64,000 bases of DNA from Saccharomycodes ludwigii (lineage: Eukaryota > Ascomycota > Saccharomycetes > Saccharomycodales > Saccharomycodaceae): assembly GCF_020623625.1 (NCBI RefSeq), contig NC_060205.1, forward strand, positions 861,501 to 925,500, read 5' to 3'. Below are positions 9,993-20,355 of this stretch, piece by piece. The translations under genes and the position numbers were made by a program. Positions within the stretch are counted from its first letter, which is position 1, and every line of letters starts with the position of its first letter. Below the pieces are notes generated by a model, which saw only the letters and a list, made by a program, of their open reading frames with translations, made no database searches and was not told the origin of the DNA.

Positions 9993-10665
9993 TTTTCAAT
10001 TTTTTAATTTTTGTATTTGTATGTTTTTGGATACTTTACTGTTGTGAGTGTCAATATATGCTCAAAAATTATTATATAAAATAAAACCTAGAAAAAAATA
10101 AAAGTTGATTCAACACCAGTGTCCTTTTATATCTTTTTTTTATAAAAATTACTAACTTCTGAAACTATTTAATTTATAATTGAACCATGTCTTTGTCTTT
10201 TTCTCTTAAAAAAAAAAAAAAACCAAGGTAAAATTGTTACTATTAATATAAATTTCCCGATAGGGACATTACAAAGGTGTTGCAGTGTCAGTAGAACAAA
10301 TATATACATATATATTTCGTATCAAAAAAAAAAAAAAAAAAAAAAAAAAAAACAAGCAAAAATAATGACATTCTTGTTGTATCAATAATAGAATTAACTG
10401 TATCAATTATTAATACACAGTGATCATGGATTTTTATAGTTTCAAATTTCCTTCCCCATTTGTATCATTCCCTTTTTTCTTAACATACAAAGGTTATGTA
10501 AATTTAAAAAATTTATTTTTATCTTGAGACAAAGGAAGAAATACAAAAAGGATGTTACAAAATAAAATCAATAGAATTGTAAAAGCTAGATACACATATG
10601 ATGAGGAAAAAAAAAACAAAAAAACAAAAAAAAGATAATATACAAATAATACAAACTAAATGTTA
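9993..10665. promoter_or_regulatory. MFA promoter region and HCA4 3' flank
   Basis: This gene-free stretch carries the MFA TATA element (10072-10078), the operator at 10245-10275, two near-consensus Ste12 sites and a run of 29 A (10324-10352). The distal part is the 3' end of HCA4. No other gene was found. Confidence 0.6.
10245..10275 (-). promoter_or_regulatory. a-specific gene operator (Mcm1 P-box flanked by alpha2-like half-sites)
   Basis: On the minus strand this 31-bp site contains TGTAAT, then CCCTATCGGG, then AAATTTA. It aligns without gaps to the S. cerevisiae a-specific operator (TGTAATT, CCTAATAGG, GAAATTTACA). The centre fits the Mcm1 rule CC-N6-GG. It lies 253-283 bp upstream of the MFA start. 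In S. cerevisiae alpha cells Mcm1 with Mat-alpha2 represses through this site; in many other yeasts Mata2 activates through it. Two TGAAACT elements (10160-10166, and 10438-10444 on the minus strand) differ from the Ste12 pheromone response element TGAAACA by one base. Confidence 0.75.
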
Positions 10666-12987
10666 TCAATGCTTAATAAGATTTGAGGTTAAACTTTCTA
10701 GTTCCTCTAATGTTTCGGGTTCCTCATATTCAATTATATTGTTGTTATTTTCACCAACTTTATCATTATCATTATCACTAACATCACTACTGTTATCATA
10801 TCTAGCTTTCTTTCTTACGGCTTCTTCATCATCCGAAGAATGATCATCATCTTCTTGCATATCATCACTCAAATTACCAGTACCAGCAATATAAACATTA
10901 GCATCTTCATCTTCACTAGCCATTTCAGTTTCCATTTCTTTTCTTAAAGCTTCTAATCTTTTTCTTTTCTTTTCCTTTCTCTTTTCCTTCACCGTTCTTT
11001 TGTCATCAACATCAGCCTTTGCCATAAGTTCAGATTCTTTATTAATGAAATTATCCACTTGTGTTTTAACGTCTCCCTCTTTATGAAAATCTTCTTCACC
11101 AATTAATTCATATATTGGATGTGCAGTACCGTCATCATCAAATTTCAATTTGCTAGCATTTCCTTTAGTGGATAAAGACGCCTTTTTAGACAAAGCTCTT
11201 TTCATAGCCCTTTTAGAAGTTGGAACTAATAATGCAGGTAGATCTTGTTCTTTCAATTCATGGTCATGTCTTTTGACAGTCATGAAATCTTCATCTTCGT
11301 CATGATCAGCAGAACTTTTAGTTATATTCAAATAATGTTCGCTCAAGACACTTTGGTTTTTTCTATTAAACATTTTATCGTATTTGGTCTTTGTTTCTTT
11401 TTCGGCTAGATCTTTTACGATTTCACCGTTAGCATCAGCTTTGCCCAGTAATAATAATTGTCTTGAAGTGTTCTTCAACTCTTTGGCCTTTTGGATTGTT
11501 TTCATACCTTTGATTTTAATTTTAGGTGCACCTGGCAACCCTAATGATTGTGCAAAATCTTCTGTTGGTAATTCATCAAATTTGAAAACTTCTTTATCTT
11601 TTTGAATAAAAATTGATCTAACATAAGAAATAAACGCTTTTTGGCCTAAATATTTCAATTCGGGATCTTTGAATAATAGCGACTGCAATTGAGGTTGAAT
11701 GCTCTTTTTTTTGCTTTGTTTAATATTTAATTTTGATGGCACAATATTTTTGCTTTTTAGCCTACTTAAAAATCCTGGCTCTTCTTGGGAAGTTAACATT
11801 ATTAAAGATTTACCATTTTTACCATTACGCGCACACCTGCCTGCCCTATGAATATAAGTATCAACATCTTCTGGACAATCAACTTGTACTACCCAATCTA
11901 CTGCAGGGAAATCAATGCCTCTGGCAACAACATCTGTGGCAAAAAGAACGACTTGCTGAGCTCTGCTAAATTTATCCAAAGTTTCTGTTCTAGCTGTTTG
12001 TTTTTGTCTGCCATGTAAGTTCATTAGGGATATACCAGGTTGCAGTTTTCTAAACGTTTCATAAACAAAATGGACCTGCTTGGAACTAGATAGAAATACA
12101 ATCATTTTGCTTTTCAAATGAGACTTAATGAAACTGAATAAGATATTTAATTTTTGTGGTAAGTCAACTTCAATGTAGTATTGCTGCAAAGAATCTGGCG
12201 TTGAATTCGTGGTTTTCAATTGCTGTTGCTGTTCATTGTCATCGCCTACAATTTTATAATCAGCTAGAGACAATCTTGCCAAGTTGGAAATCGATTGTGA
12301 TATAGTAGCACTAAATAATAAGGTCTGCCTTGAAGGTGGTAAATTTGAAACAATTGCATCCAAAGTTTTCTGAAATCCCATATCTAAACATCTATCAGCT
12401 TCATCCAATACCAACATTTGTAAGTTTAAGACGTTTAAACCAACAGCTTGGTCCATATGTTGTAAAATTCTACCTGGTGTCCCAACCAAAATATTGATTC
12501 TTGACATTCTTTCCAATTCAAATTTAACATCCTTTCCACCAATAACCAAACCGGCACTGAAGGAATGATATTTACCGATTTTAACCAAAACCTCATAAAT
12601 TTGCATGGCTAACTCTCGAGTTGGTGAAATAATCAAGGCGCCTAATCCATCAAACTCGGTCCATTTTTCTCTGTATAACTTTTCCAAAACTGGAATTAAA
12701 AATGCCAAAGTTTTACCAGACCCAGTTTTAGCAGATGCCAAAATATCGTTGTTTTTCAAAGATATCGGAATGGATTTTTTTTGAATATCTGTCATTTTCA
12801 AAAACGCAGCTTCCTTTAAACCACGTAAAGTATTTGGGCTAATTGGCAAATCATCAAAAAGTTGATCTTTTACATGTAAACTGGGATCATATTCTTGAAT
12901 ACGTGTTTCCAATTCCTTAATGAATTGCGTTTCTCGTTCACGTAATTCTTTACGCTTTTGAGTGGTATTTTTATTTTTTCTGGCCAT
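10666..12987 (-). CDS. HCA4: Hca4/Dbp4, DEAD-box RNA helicase for 18S rRNA processing
   Basis: The protein has 773 residues (about 770 in S. cerevisiae). Helicase motifs in order: Q-motif region (62-73), Walker A AKTGSGKT (86-93), PTREL (122-126), DEAD (195-198), SAT (226-228), and HRAGRCAR in motif VI. A DEAD-box core followed by a long charged C-terminal tail rich in Lys and Glu/Asp is the Dbp4 pattern. It is an ATP-dependent helicase of the SSU processome required to release the U14 snoRNA from pre-rRNA. The acidic tail has many Asp/Asn repeats. The start [13 protein letters not shown] is close to the yeast one. It is divergent to PML1. Confidence 0.95.
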   Translation of the reverse strand: MARKNKNTTQKRKELRERETQFIKELETRIQEYDPSLHVKDQLFDDLPISPNTLRGLKEAAFLKMTDIQKKSIPISLKNNDILASAKTGSGKTLAFLIPVLEKLYREKWTEFDGLGALIISPTRELAMQIYEVLVKIGKYHSFSAGLVIGGKDVKFELERMSRINILVGTPGRILQHMDQAVGLNVLNLQMLVLDEADRCLDMGFQKTLDAIVSNLPPSRQTLLFSATISQSISNLARLSLADYKIVGDDNEQQQQLKTTNSTPDSLQQYYIEVDLPQKLNILFSFIKSHLKSKMIVFLSSSKQVHFVYETFRKLQPGISLMNLHGRQKQTARTETLDKFSRAQQVVLFATDVVARGIDFPAVDWVVQVDCPEDVDTYIHRAGRCARNGKNGKSLIMLTSQEEPGFLSRLKSKNIVPSKLNIKQSKKKSIQPQLQSLLFKDPELKYLGQKAFISYVRSIFIQKDKEVFKFDELPTEDFAQSLGLPGAPKIKIKGMKTIQKAKELKNTSRQLLLLGKADANGEIVKDLAEKETKTKYDKMFNRKNQSVLSEHYLNITKSSADHDEDEDFMTVKRHDHELKEQDLPALLVPTSKRAMKRALSKKASLSTKGNASKLKFDDDGTAHPIYELIGEEDFHKEGDVKTQVDNFINKESELMAKADVDDKRTVKEKRKEKKRKRLEALRKEMETEMASEDEDANVYIAGTGNLSDDMQEDDDHSSDDEEAVRKKARYDNSSDVSDNDNDKVGENNNNIIEYEEPETLEELESLTSNLIKH

Positions 12988-13140
12988 ATTTTGTAAGAGC
13001 TTATTACAGGTTATGGTTCATATAAATATGATGTATTTTGTTTTTCTAATAACAATAACAGAATACATAAATAGGAGAAAGTTAGCATAGGGTATTAAAA
13101 ATTAATGCATTACCAGGCTAAATATAGATCAAATGGGAAG

Positions 13141-13183
<43 letters not shown>

Positions 13184-13526
13184 AATGGCATAGAGATATA
13201 TCCATATACATTTAGAGAGAAAAAAAAAAAAAAAAGAAAAAAAAGAAAAAAAAGAAAAAAAAGAAACGTTTCTTTTACCATATTTGAATCCCGAAGACTC
13301 GGACATTTAGTTTTAGAATTTGATTTTGAACATATCTGTGTAGTCCGATAGTCCGATAGTCCGAGAGATTCGTGTTTAATCCTTTTTTTTTTTTCCCCGT
13401 TTAAACTTCAAATTCAACTAAATTCCACAACCAAATAACAATCTTGTCCATCTTAATTCATACCAGATTGAACAAAAAGGAAAAAAAAATTATACATATA
13501 ATAATTATCGAAGAATATTAACAAAA
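12988..13526. promoter_or_regulatory. Divergent HCA4/PML1 promoter
   Basis: It holds a run of 36 A (13146-13181), the longest seen in the window, and an A-rich AAAAAAG array (about 13218-13264). Three copies of AGTCCGA lie at about 13343-13364. No ORF of interest was found. Confidence 0.5.
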
Positions 13527-14393
13527 ATGGATAGATCAAATAAGATAAGAGGGAATAACAGATATAATAATAAATCTTATAGAAGATATAACAATAACAA
13601 TCACAACTCTATATATCCTAAAAATGAAGAATATACCCAGAATGTTAAATATAAATCAAATCAGATACTTTCCAGTAGCACTACTGGCAAAAACGCGGGA
13701 ATAAACATAGCTAAATTAGATATACTACCCCAATTTAAACCATCAGGCTTGTTGTTACGAGGTGGATATGTGGAACCAGAAGACAAGTTTATTCTTGGCA
13801 AAAATAATGTTTTAAATCACAATAATAAAGATAGAATTAACACTTATAAAAATAACAAGGTTAATAGTAGTAGAAGAAGAGGTTTAAGTGACTACAATTC
13901 CGATGATGATTTTAATATTCCGGAATTTAACTTAACAGTATTGAACTTATCTGAATTTGCAGATAAAAATCCCGATTATAAAAAAACATATCTTTTAAAT
14001 GACTCGATGAAAAGTTGGATAACTGTTGGAATTAATGTTGGTTCTGACAAAACTATTATGTACAATGGTATGGGGAGTAATAGATTTTATGTTGATATTC
14101 CGTTATTGTTACTGCCTAATAATGCAAGCAGTCATATTACTCCCTCGTTTGATTTTGAAAACAATATATTACTCGTGATACAGTTTAGAAAAATAAAAAG
14201 ACAGAATTATGGTGATAATAACACCACAGTTAAACCTTATATTTTAAATTACTCACTTCCTAATACGTCTACCACAATAACGCTAAATGGTTCGCTCGAT
14301 ATACCACGGGAAAAATATGTTGAATTGCAAAATAATGATACAATTAAAATTAGTATTCTGCCAGAATATGAGTTAAAGTTTACCATCAAATAA
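13527..14393 (+). CDS. PML1: Pml1-like RES complex subunit with degenerate FHA domain
   Basis: The protein has 288 residues; S. cerevisiae Pml1 has about 204. After a basic Asn-rich N-terminus come DILPQFKPSGLL and VEPEDKFILG, comparable to yeast DIMPDFSPSGLL and HVEPQDAIS. Residues about 140-288 resemble the FHA fold of Pml1 up to the last strands YVELQNNDTIKISILPEYELKF (yeast YIELRSGDVLTLSEFEEDNDYELIF). Pml1 with Bud13 and Ist3/Snu17 forms the RES complex, which supports pre-mRNA retention and splicing of some introns. The phosphopeptide-binding motifs of FHA (GR, SxxH, NGT) are poorly kept. The identification rests on patches of similarity recalled from memory. Confidence 0.72.
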   Translation: MDRSNKIRGNNRYNNKSYRRYNNNNHNSIYPKNEEYTQNVKYKSNQILSSSTTGKNAGINIAKLDILPQFKPSGLLLRGGYVEPEDKFILGKNNVLNHNNKDRINTYKNNKVNSSRRRGLSDYNSDDDFNIPEFNLTVLNLSEFADKNPDYKKTYLLNDSMKSWITVGINVGSDKTIMYNGMGSNRFYVDIPLLLLPNNASSHITPSFDFENNILLVIQFRKIKRQNYGDNNTTVKPYILNYSLPNTSTTITLNGSLDIPREKYVELQNNDTIKISILPEYELKFTIK

Positions 14394-14793
14394 TTAATTT
14401 TGCATATCCTTGTGATATTATTACACATCATGTCCAAAACTTTATATACATTGGCAATAGAATAATAATGCAAACGATGAATAAAAACAAAGTTCATCAA
14501 TATTATGAATCTATAATTGTATGTTTTCTCCTTCTTTTTTTTTTTCCTCCATATTTATTTATTTATTTATATATATAATGCATTTGTATCTATTTACATA
14601 TATACATTTATACAAGCCACGTGTTATAGCATATGACATGTGTTTTTTTCTATTTTTTTTATTTTTTTATTTTTTAATTCCTTAAGTTTTTAAAACAAAA
14701 CAAAACAAAACAAAAACAAAAAAAAAAAAAAAAAAAAATAAAAAATAAAGATGAAAAAGTAAAAACTACAACGAAAGCTAAGGATGAAAATTC
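14394..14793. other. Convergent PML1/KAR2 intergenic region
   Basis: Only simple sequence is visible: TTTA repeats (about 14553-14572), a CAAAA array (14695-14715) and a following A-run, on the 3' sides of both genes. No gene was found. Confidence 0.5.
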
Positions 14794-16887
14794 TCACAAT
14801 TCATCAAAATAATCATCATCATCATCATCTTCGTCTTCTTCCTCATCATCATATGCTTTGTCACCAGAACCGGCGTTTTCGTATAGTTTTGAAGTGATTG
14901 GGAATGCAACTTTAGATAGAGATTCGAATTTTTCATCTATTTCTTCACCAGTGGCGCCATCAACATTGTCTTCTAACCACTCTAAAACATCAGAGACAGC
15001 ATCTAAAATAGTCTCCTTGTCCTCTTGATCCAATTTTTCACTCAATTCACCACTTTCAACTTGGTTCTTCAAAGAATGAGCGTAGTTCTCCAATTTATTT
15101 CTGGATTCAACCTTAGCTCTGATTTCTGCATCTTCCTTAGCATACTTCTCAGCCTCTTCAACCATTCTTTCAATTTCCTCATCACTCAATCTACCCTTTT
15201 CATTCTTAATGGTGATCGATTCACTCTTACCAGTACCTTTATCAGTGGCAGAAACAGTCAAAATACCGTTAGAATCCAAGAAAAATGTGACCTCGATTTG
15301 TGGGACACCTCTTGGAGATGGTGGAATACCGGTTAATTCAAAAGTTCCTAGCAAATTATTGTGCTTGACTAAACTTCTTTCACCTTCATAGACCTTAATA
15401 GAGACAGTTGGCTGGTTGTCAACAGCTGTACTAAAGATTTGAGATTTTCTAGTTGGGATAGCAGTGTTCCTTTTAATTAGTGTGGTCATCACACCACCAG
15501 TGGTTTCAATACCCAAAGTCAATGGATTAACATCCAACAAAACTATATCTTCAACACCTTCCTCACCAGATAGAATACCACCTTGAACTGCAGCACCGTA
15601 AGCGACAGCTTCATCTGGGTTGATACCCTTTGAGACTTTTTTGCCATCAAAGAACTTTTCCAATAATTCTTGAACTTTAGGAATTCTGGTAGAACCACCA
15701 ACAAGGACGATGTCATCAATGTCTTTTTTGTCTAAGCCTGAATCACTCAAGACTTTTTCCACTGGTTTTATAGTCTTCTTAAACAAGTCCATATTTATTT
15801 CTTCAAATTTAGCTCTGGTTAAAGTTTCACTGAAATCAATGCCATCAATTAAGGAGTCAATTTCCACTCTGGTAGACATTTGACTAGATAAAGCTCTCTT
15901 GGCCTTTTCAACTTCCTTCTTTAACTTGGCCAAAGCCTTTTCGTTCTTCAGCAAGTCGTATTTGGCATCGGTTAACTCAGGATGTCTCTTTTTGAACAAT
16001 TTAATGAAGTAACGAACAACTTTAAAGTCGAAATCTTCACCACCCAAATGAGTGTCACCAGCAGTGGCTTGAACTTCGAAAACACCATTTTCAATTGTTA
16101 ATAGGGAGACATCAAAAGTACCACCACCTAAGTCATAGACGATAATTTGGCGTTCATCACCATCACTATCATTAGACTTGTCTAATCCATAGGCAATAGC
16201 TGCTGCAGTTGGTTCATTAACAATTCTTAAAATATTTAAGCCAGCAATGGTACCAGCATCTTTGGTGGCCTGTCTTTGAGCATCGTTGAAGTAGGCAGGA
16301 ACAGTAACAACTGCATGAGTAACTTTTTCACCCAAGTAGTCCTCAGCAATTTGTTTCATTTTCCCTAGAATCATACCACTAATCTCTTCCGGAGTAAAAG
16401 AAGTCAATTTGTCCTTGACGGAAACCTCAACAACCGGCTTGCCAGTCTTGGAATCTTTTTCGATCTTGTATGGTAAATGTTTTATATCTCTTTGGACAGA
16501 TTTGTCATCATATTTCAAACCAATCAATCTCTTGATATCGAATATAGTGTTTGTTGGGTTGGATGCAACTTGGTTTTTGGCGGCATCACCGATTAATCTT
16601 TCTTCTGGGGTGAAAGCTACGTAGGATGGGGTAATTCTGTTACCTTGTTCGTTAGGTATGATTTCAGTTTTACCATGCTTCATAACTGCAACACAGGAAT
16701 AAGTAGTACCTAAATCGATACCAATAACAGTACCATAGTTGTTACTATCGTTATCTGAAGATGCAGCATGGACTATATTTCTATTAGATGTAGTATTAGT
16801 AAATGGTAAAATAAACACAAATAGAGCGTATAATATGGTTATTAGTGGTAATAACCACTTTTTATCATGGTTAACTTTGTTCAACAT
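14794..16887 (-). CDS. KAR2: Kar2/BiP, ER lumenal Hsp70
   Basis: The protein has 697 residues (about 682 in S. cerevisiae). A hydrophobic signal peptide covers about residues 11-29, with possible cleavage near the HAA at 40-42. The Hsp70 ATPase domain begins with IDLGTTYS (57-64) and includes [14 protein letters not shown] and [10 protein letters not shown]. The substrate-binding domain follows the linker [17 protein letters not shown]. The protein ends DDDDYFDEL. Kar2 drives post-translational import with Sec63, folds secretory proteins and restrains Ire1. FDEL replaces the HDEL retrieval signal of S. cerevisiae (K. lactis uses DDEL). An HSE-like element and a 16-bp palindrome lie in its promoter. 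It is divergent to COX17. Confidence 0.98.
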   Translation of the reverse strand: MLNKVNHDKKWLLPLITILYALFVFILPFTNTTSNRNIVHAASSDNDSNNYGTVIGIDLGTTYSCVAVMKHGKTEIIPNEQGNRITPSYVAFTPEERLIGDAAKNQVASNPTNTIFDIKRLIGLKYDDKSVQRDIKHLPYKIEKDSKTGKPVVEVSVKDKLTSFTPEEISGMILGKMKQIAEDYLGEKVTHAVVTVPAYFNDAQRQATKDAGTIAGLNILRIVNEPTAAAIAYGLDKSNDSDGDERQIIVYDLGGGTFDVSLLTIENGVFEVQATAGDTHLGGEDFDFKVVRYFIKLFKKRHPELTDAKYDLLKNEKALAKLKKEVEKAKRALSSQMSTRVEIDSLIDGIDFSETLTRAKFEEINMDLFKKTIKPVEKVLSDSGLDKKDIDDIVLVGGSTRIPKVQELLEKFFDGKKVSKGINPDEAVAYGAAVQGGILSGEEGVEDIVLLDVNPLTLGIETTGGVMTTLIKRNTAIPTRKSQIFSTAVDNQPTVSIKVYEGERSLVKHNNLLGTFELTGIPPSPRGVPQIEVTFFLDSNGILTVSATDKGTGKSESITIKNEKGRLSDEEIERMVEEAEKYAKEDAEIRAKVESRNKLENYAHSLKNQVESGELSEKLDQEDKETILDAVSDVLEWLEDNVDGATGEEIDEKFESLSKVAFPITSKLYENAGSGDKAYDDEEEDEDDDDDDYFDEL

Positions 16888-17709
16888 GATTGGTGTTGTT
16901 ATTTTACGTGAAAGCGAGGTTGGGTTGATATGTGAATATCAGTATTAGTTGATTCTTGATGGCAAAATGTTAATAACAACGAAAATAAAAAAGAAAAAAA
17001 AAGAGAATGATATGGAAGAACACAAGAGGAATTGATTATAAAATATAATGTAAAGATCAATAAAATAAGAAAAGGAAAATGAAATAAAGTGGATCTTTGT
17101 ACACAAACCTTTGGCGGCTTATTTATATAGTTTTTTTTTTTTTTTTTTTTTTTTTTCTTTCTTTCTTCAGTGTGGGAAATGCAATTTAGTGGAAAATTAA
17201 AAAAAAAAAAAAAAATTGAATGTGTTGTTCAAAACGATTTGGAAAGGAATTTTATGTATTTTTTTTCTTTTTTTTTAATACTAGAAAATTCTATGGGATT
17301 CTATTTATTTATTTATTTATTTATTTATTTATTTTTTTAATTTTTTTAATTTTTTTAATTTTTTTTTATTTTTTCATAAATTTTAAACTGCACGCGTGCG
17401 CACGCGTTCTTTATTTTTTGACGCCGAGTTTTTTCATGGTTGCTTTTATTTAGGGGACACATAATGTATGGGTGTATGTGGTAGCAGTATTCCATGCCCT
17501 AACACAGGGCAATATTTGTATTCTGTGTCTTTTTTTTTTATTTTATTTTTTTATTTTTTTATTTTTAATACCATCCGTTATTTATAAATTTGACTCAAAG
17601 TATATTACATCTTTAGAGAAATTCTTTTTTTTTTTTTTACTCTAATGCTTTAATCTAATTAAGTTTAAATGAGAAATGAAAAGAAATTAAGACCATTAAA
17701 ACTAAATAA
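16888..17709. promoter_or_regulatory. Divergent KAR2/COX17 promoter
   Basis: For KAR2 there is a TATATAAAT element (17121-17129 on the minus strand), 234 nt upstream of the ATG. Further up are an HSE-like array AGAAAATTCT...ATTCT (17283-17302) and the palindrome ACGCGTGCGCACGCGT (17392-17407). T-runs and a TTTA microsatellite (about 17302-17333) fill much of the rest. No gene was found. Confidence 0.5.
17283..17302. promoter_or_regulatory. Candidate heat-shock element upstream of KAR2
   Basis: Read as 5-bp units the sequence is AGAAA-ATTCT-ATGGG-ATTCT, giving GAA, TTC, a non-matching unit and TTC: a gapped HSE. Yeast KAR2 is induced by heat through Hsf1, so the position about 400 bp upstream is plausible. 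The match is short and could be chance. Confidence 0.35.
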
Positions 17710-17928
17710 ATGTCAACTACTCCAACTTCCAATAATACTACAGATAGTGCACCATTGGCATGTCCTAACCCAAACGATACCACAAAACCCAAACCATGCT
17801 GTGTTTGTTTAGATGAAAAAAAAGATAGAGATGAATGTTTATTATTCAAAGGTTTAGATGATGTTGCTTGTAAGAAATTAATTTCTAATTATAAGAGCTG
17901 TATGAAGGGGTATGGTTTTGATATCTAA
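17710..17928 (+). CDS. COX17: Cox17, mitochondrial copper chaperone
   Basis: The protein has 72 residues (about 69 in S. cerevisiae). It has the copper-binding CC-x-C (Cys30, 31, 33) and twin CX9C motifs (Cys33/43 and Cys54/64), ending KSCMKGYGFDI as in fungal Cox17. It passes Cu(I) to Sco1 and Cox11 in the intermembrane space for cytochrome oxidase assembly, and is imported through Mia40. An extra Cys18 lies in the N-terminal arm. In S. cerevisiae COX17, PSR1, SOF1 and YEH1 are consecutive (YLL009-YLL012), which is mirrored here. Confidence 0.97.
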   Translation: MSTTPTSNNTTDSAPLACPNPNDTTKPKPCCVCLDEKKDRDECLLFKGLDDVACKKLISNYKSCMKGYGFDI

Positions 17929-18173
17929 TGTTTAATATATATATATATATATTCTTTCTTTTTCATTTGCTAATATAGGGGGAGGGTGACCTGTATATAT
18001 TAACTTCTCTAATAATAATTTATAATATTATTGCTTTTCTTTTTTCTTGTTCAAATATTTCCAGCGAACATTATTTTGTTTGTCCGAAGTGCGCGGATCA
18101 TCACTATACGGATATTTTCATTTTTTATTTAATAACAAAAATTAAGAAAAATGAAAGCCCAGCAATATTTTAA

Positions 18174-18204
<31 letters not shown>

Positions 18205-18784
18205 AATTAAGGCTTGGCTTTTTTTTTTTTTTTTTAAATTTTTGATTTCTATTTTTTTGTATCTTAGAAAAAGAGTAACCTTTAACTCATAACAATACTC
18301 ATTATGGTAATAATAATATCATCTATTTTTAGAAATTGATAATAAAGAAAAATTCTTCAAAACGATAAATTCATATTTGCTTGATTCTTCAGATCATAAA
18401 AAATATCTTATTTGTACCAAAAAAATGCTGAACTTCAATTAATCAAATGCCCGATTAGTCAAGTAATCAATTACTCAGTTAGAACATAAACTCTAAGCCA
18501 CATACCGGATCGCTTTATTTTTATTTTATATTAAAACAATATAATAATACTGTATATCACAAGAAACAAAAAAAAAAAAAAGAAACATAATACCAACAAG
18601 CCATATATAAATAGCATTAAAAATGCAAAAAGAAGAAAATATTAATTACAAATTTCTACTTTTATCTTTATTTTCCTCAAATTCTTCAATTCAACTGCTA
18701 TTTAATTATAAATAGAAATAAAAACAAACAAACAACCCACCAATTAAAAAAAAAAAATATATATATATATAAAACTTAACAAGC
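17929..18784. other. Intergenic COX17 / KRE1-like
   Basis: This 0.86-kb stretch has an AT microsatellite right after COX17, an AATA tetranucleotide array (about 18170-18206) and scattered A-runs. A TATATATATATAAAA stretch lies just upstream of the next gene. No gene or RNA was recognised. Confidence 0.5.
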
Positions 18785-19792
18785 ATGTTCGGAATTCAAA
18801 ACAACAAAAAATTAGCCAATGTGTTATTGCTACTGCTATTATTTAGTCTAGATATAAACGCAGAAAGTCAAAACAAAAGAAGCACTGTTGATACAGGCTC
18901 ATTAGAAGGTTCCGATAGTTCCAATAATGATATGGATAATAATGCCAACAGTGATTCTTCGAATGATATCATTAGTTCTACCACCACGTCACCCATTAAA
19001 TCGTTATCTACTACTGTGCTAAACAGTGTTGTTTCTACTTATACATCCCCTACTAAAGTATTATCTAGTTCTATACTAGACAGTGCCATTATTTCCACAC
19101 ATACATCCAGTTCTAATACTTTTAGTAAAAGTGGTAGTAAAAACACTGAGACAATTTCAACTCAGCAACAAAGTTTTGCAGTGGAGCCTAGTACAACTGT
19201 CACTACCACTAACGCTGACGGAGAAACTACATTAGAATATTTATGGTATAATCCAACAACTACATCATCTAAAGCAAGTGCCAGCGGTAGTACTAGTAGT
19301 GGCGCTATTTTGAAAGAAAGTGCTTCTTCAAGTGCAACAATTGAAGATTCTTGGGGTGCATTGGGTACAACCACTTTGGTGAATTCTGCAGGGGAGACTA
19401 CTACTTCTACAATTTGGTGGGCAGCATCGACTGATGCTTATTATTCGAGTGAAGCTACAGTTCCATCTGTCACTGTGGTGTTGTCGGACAGTAAAAATGT
19501 CACCAAAGTCTTGAGTTTATCAACTAGTGTTTCCTCGATGGTTACCACATTAAGCGAGGATTTAATTATATCGACTACCAATGATAAGGGTAAAGATGCT
19601 GTTACTACTGTTGAATCTACTTTTAAAACCACCATAGTATCTAAGTATACTATGTCTAGTTATATAAATAATAGCACAAGTAGTAACTCTGGTAACCGTT
19701 TATTAAAATTGGACAATGGAAAGAATGGTAATATCGATATGCTTATAATTTTTTTCGGAGTTACTATTGGCAGTATAGCATTATTTATGTAG
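18785..19792 (+). CDS. GPI-anchored Ser/Thr-rich cell-wall protein, Kre1-like
   Basis: The protein has 335 residues. It has an N-terminal signal peptide (hydrophobic LLLLLLF core, residues about 11-22, likely cut after INA), a long Ser/Thr/Val-rich body, and a hydrophobic C-terminal tail (about 315-335) after a small-residue stretch, typical of GPI attachment. Two aromatic blocks, TTLEYLWYNPTTT and TTTSTIWWAAST, recall the tryptophan-containing repeats of Kre1, a beta-1,6-glucan-linked wall protein and K1 killer toxin receptor. That resemblance is from memory and short, so another wall-protein family is possible. The surface GPI location is well supported. It separates COX17 from PSR, which are adjacent in S. 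cerevisiae. Confidence 0.6.
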   Translation: MFGIQNNKKLANVLLLLLLFSLDINAESQNKRSTVDTGSLEGSDSSNNDMDNNANSDSSNDIISSTTTSPIKSLSTTVLNSVVSTYTSPTKVLSSSILDSAIISTHTSSSNTFSKSGSKNTETISTQQQSFAVEPSTTVTTTNADGETTLEYLWYNPTTTSSKASASGSTSSGAILKESASSSATIEDSWGALGTTTLVNSAGETTTSTIWWAASTDAYYSSEATVPSVTVVLSDSKNVTKVLSLSTSVSSMVTTLSEDLIISTTNDKGKDAVTTVESTFKTTIVSKYTMSSYINNSTSSNSGNRLLKLDNGKNGNIDMLIIFFGVTIGSIALFM

Positions 19793-20323
19793 AGATATAT
19801 AGATGAGGATTATTTTATTTTCAATTTGTTAACGATTGGATATGATATGTAGAATATGAATAATAAATCAGATTAAGATATGAGATGATTAGAACCGGAG
19901 TCAAAACGGGGAAGGGGGGGAGGGGGGGTTTTTCTTTGTAGATTATGTTAGCGGATTAGGTTAACGGATTAGGTTAGCGGATTAGGTTAGCGGAGTACGT
20001 TAACGGAGTGGATTAGCGGAGTATGTTAACGGATTAACTTAGAAAATAAGTAACAAATTAGGATTACGGATTAAGTAACGGATTAGTTATAGATAAGCTA
20101 TAAGATGAGAAATAATTAAAAGTCAGCCATTTGAGCCCCTAAACAAAATAACTCTTGGAAAGTTTATTCTGAAAAACAAATTATAATATAATGAAAAACA
20201 AAAAAACAAAAAACAAAAAAAAAAAAGGAGACCCACGTATAAAGTGGTTGCCTTGAAGGGGGGGGAGAAGTTATTTAATGTAATTTAATGATTGGTGGGT
20301 GGCAATAACGAAAAACAGCAGCA

Positions 20324-20355
<32 letters not shown>

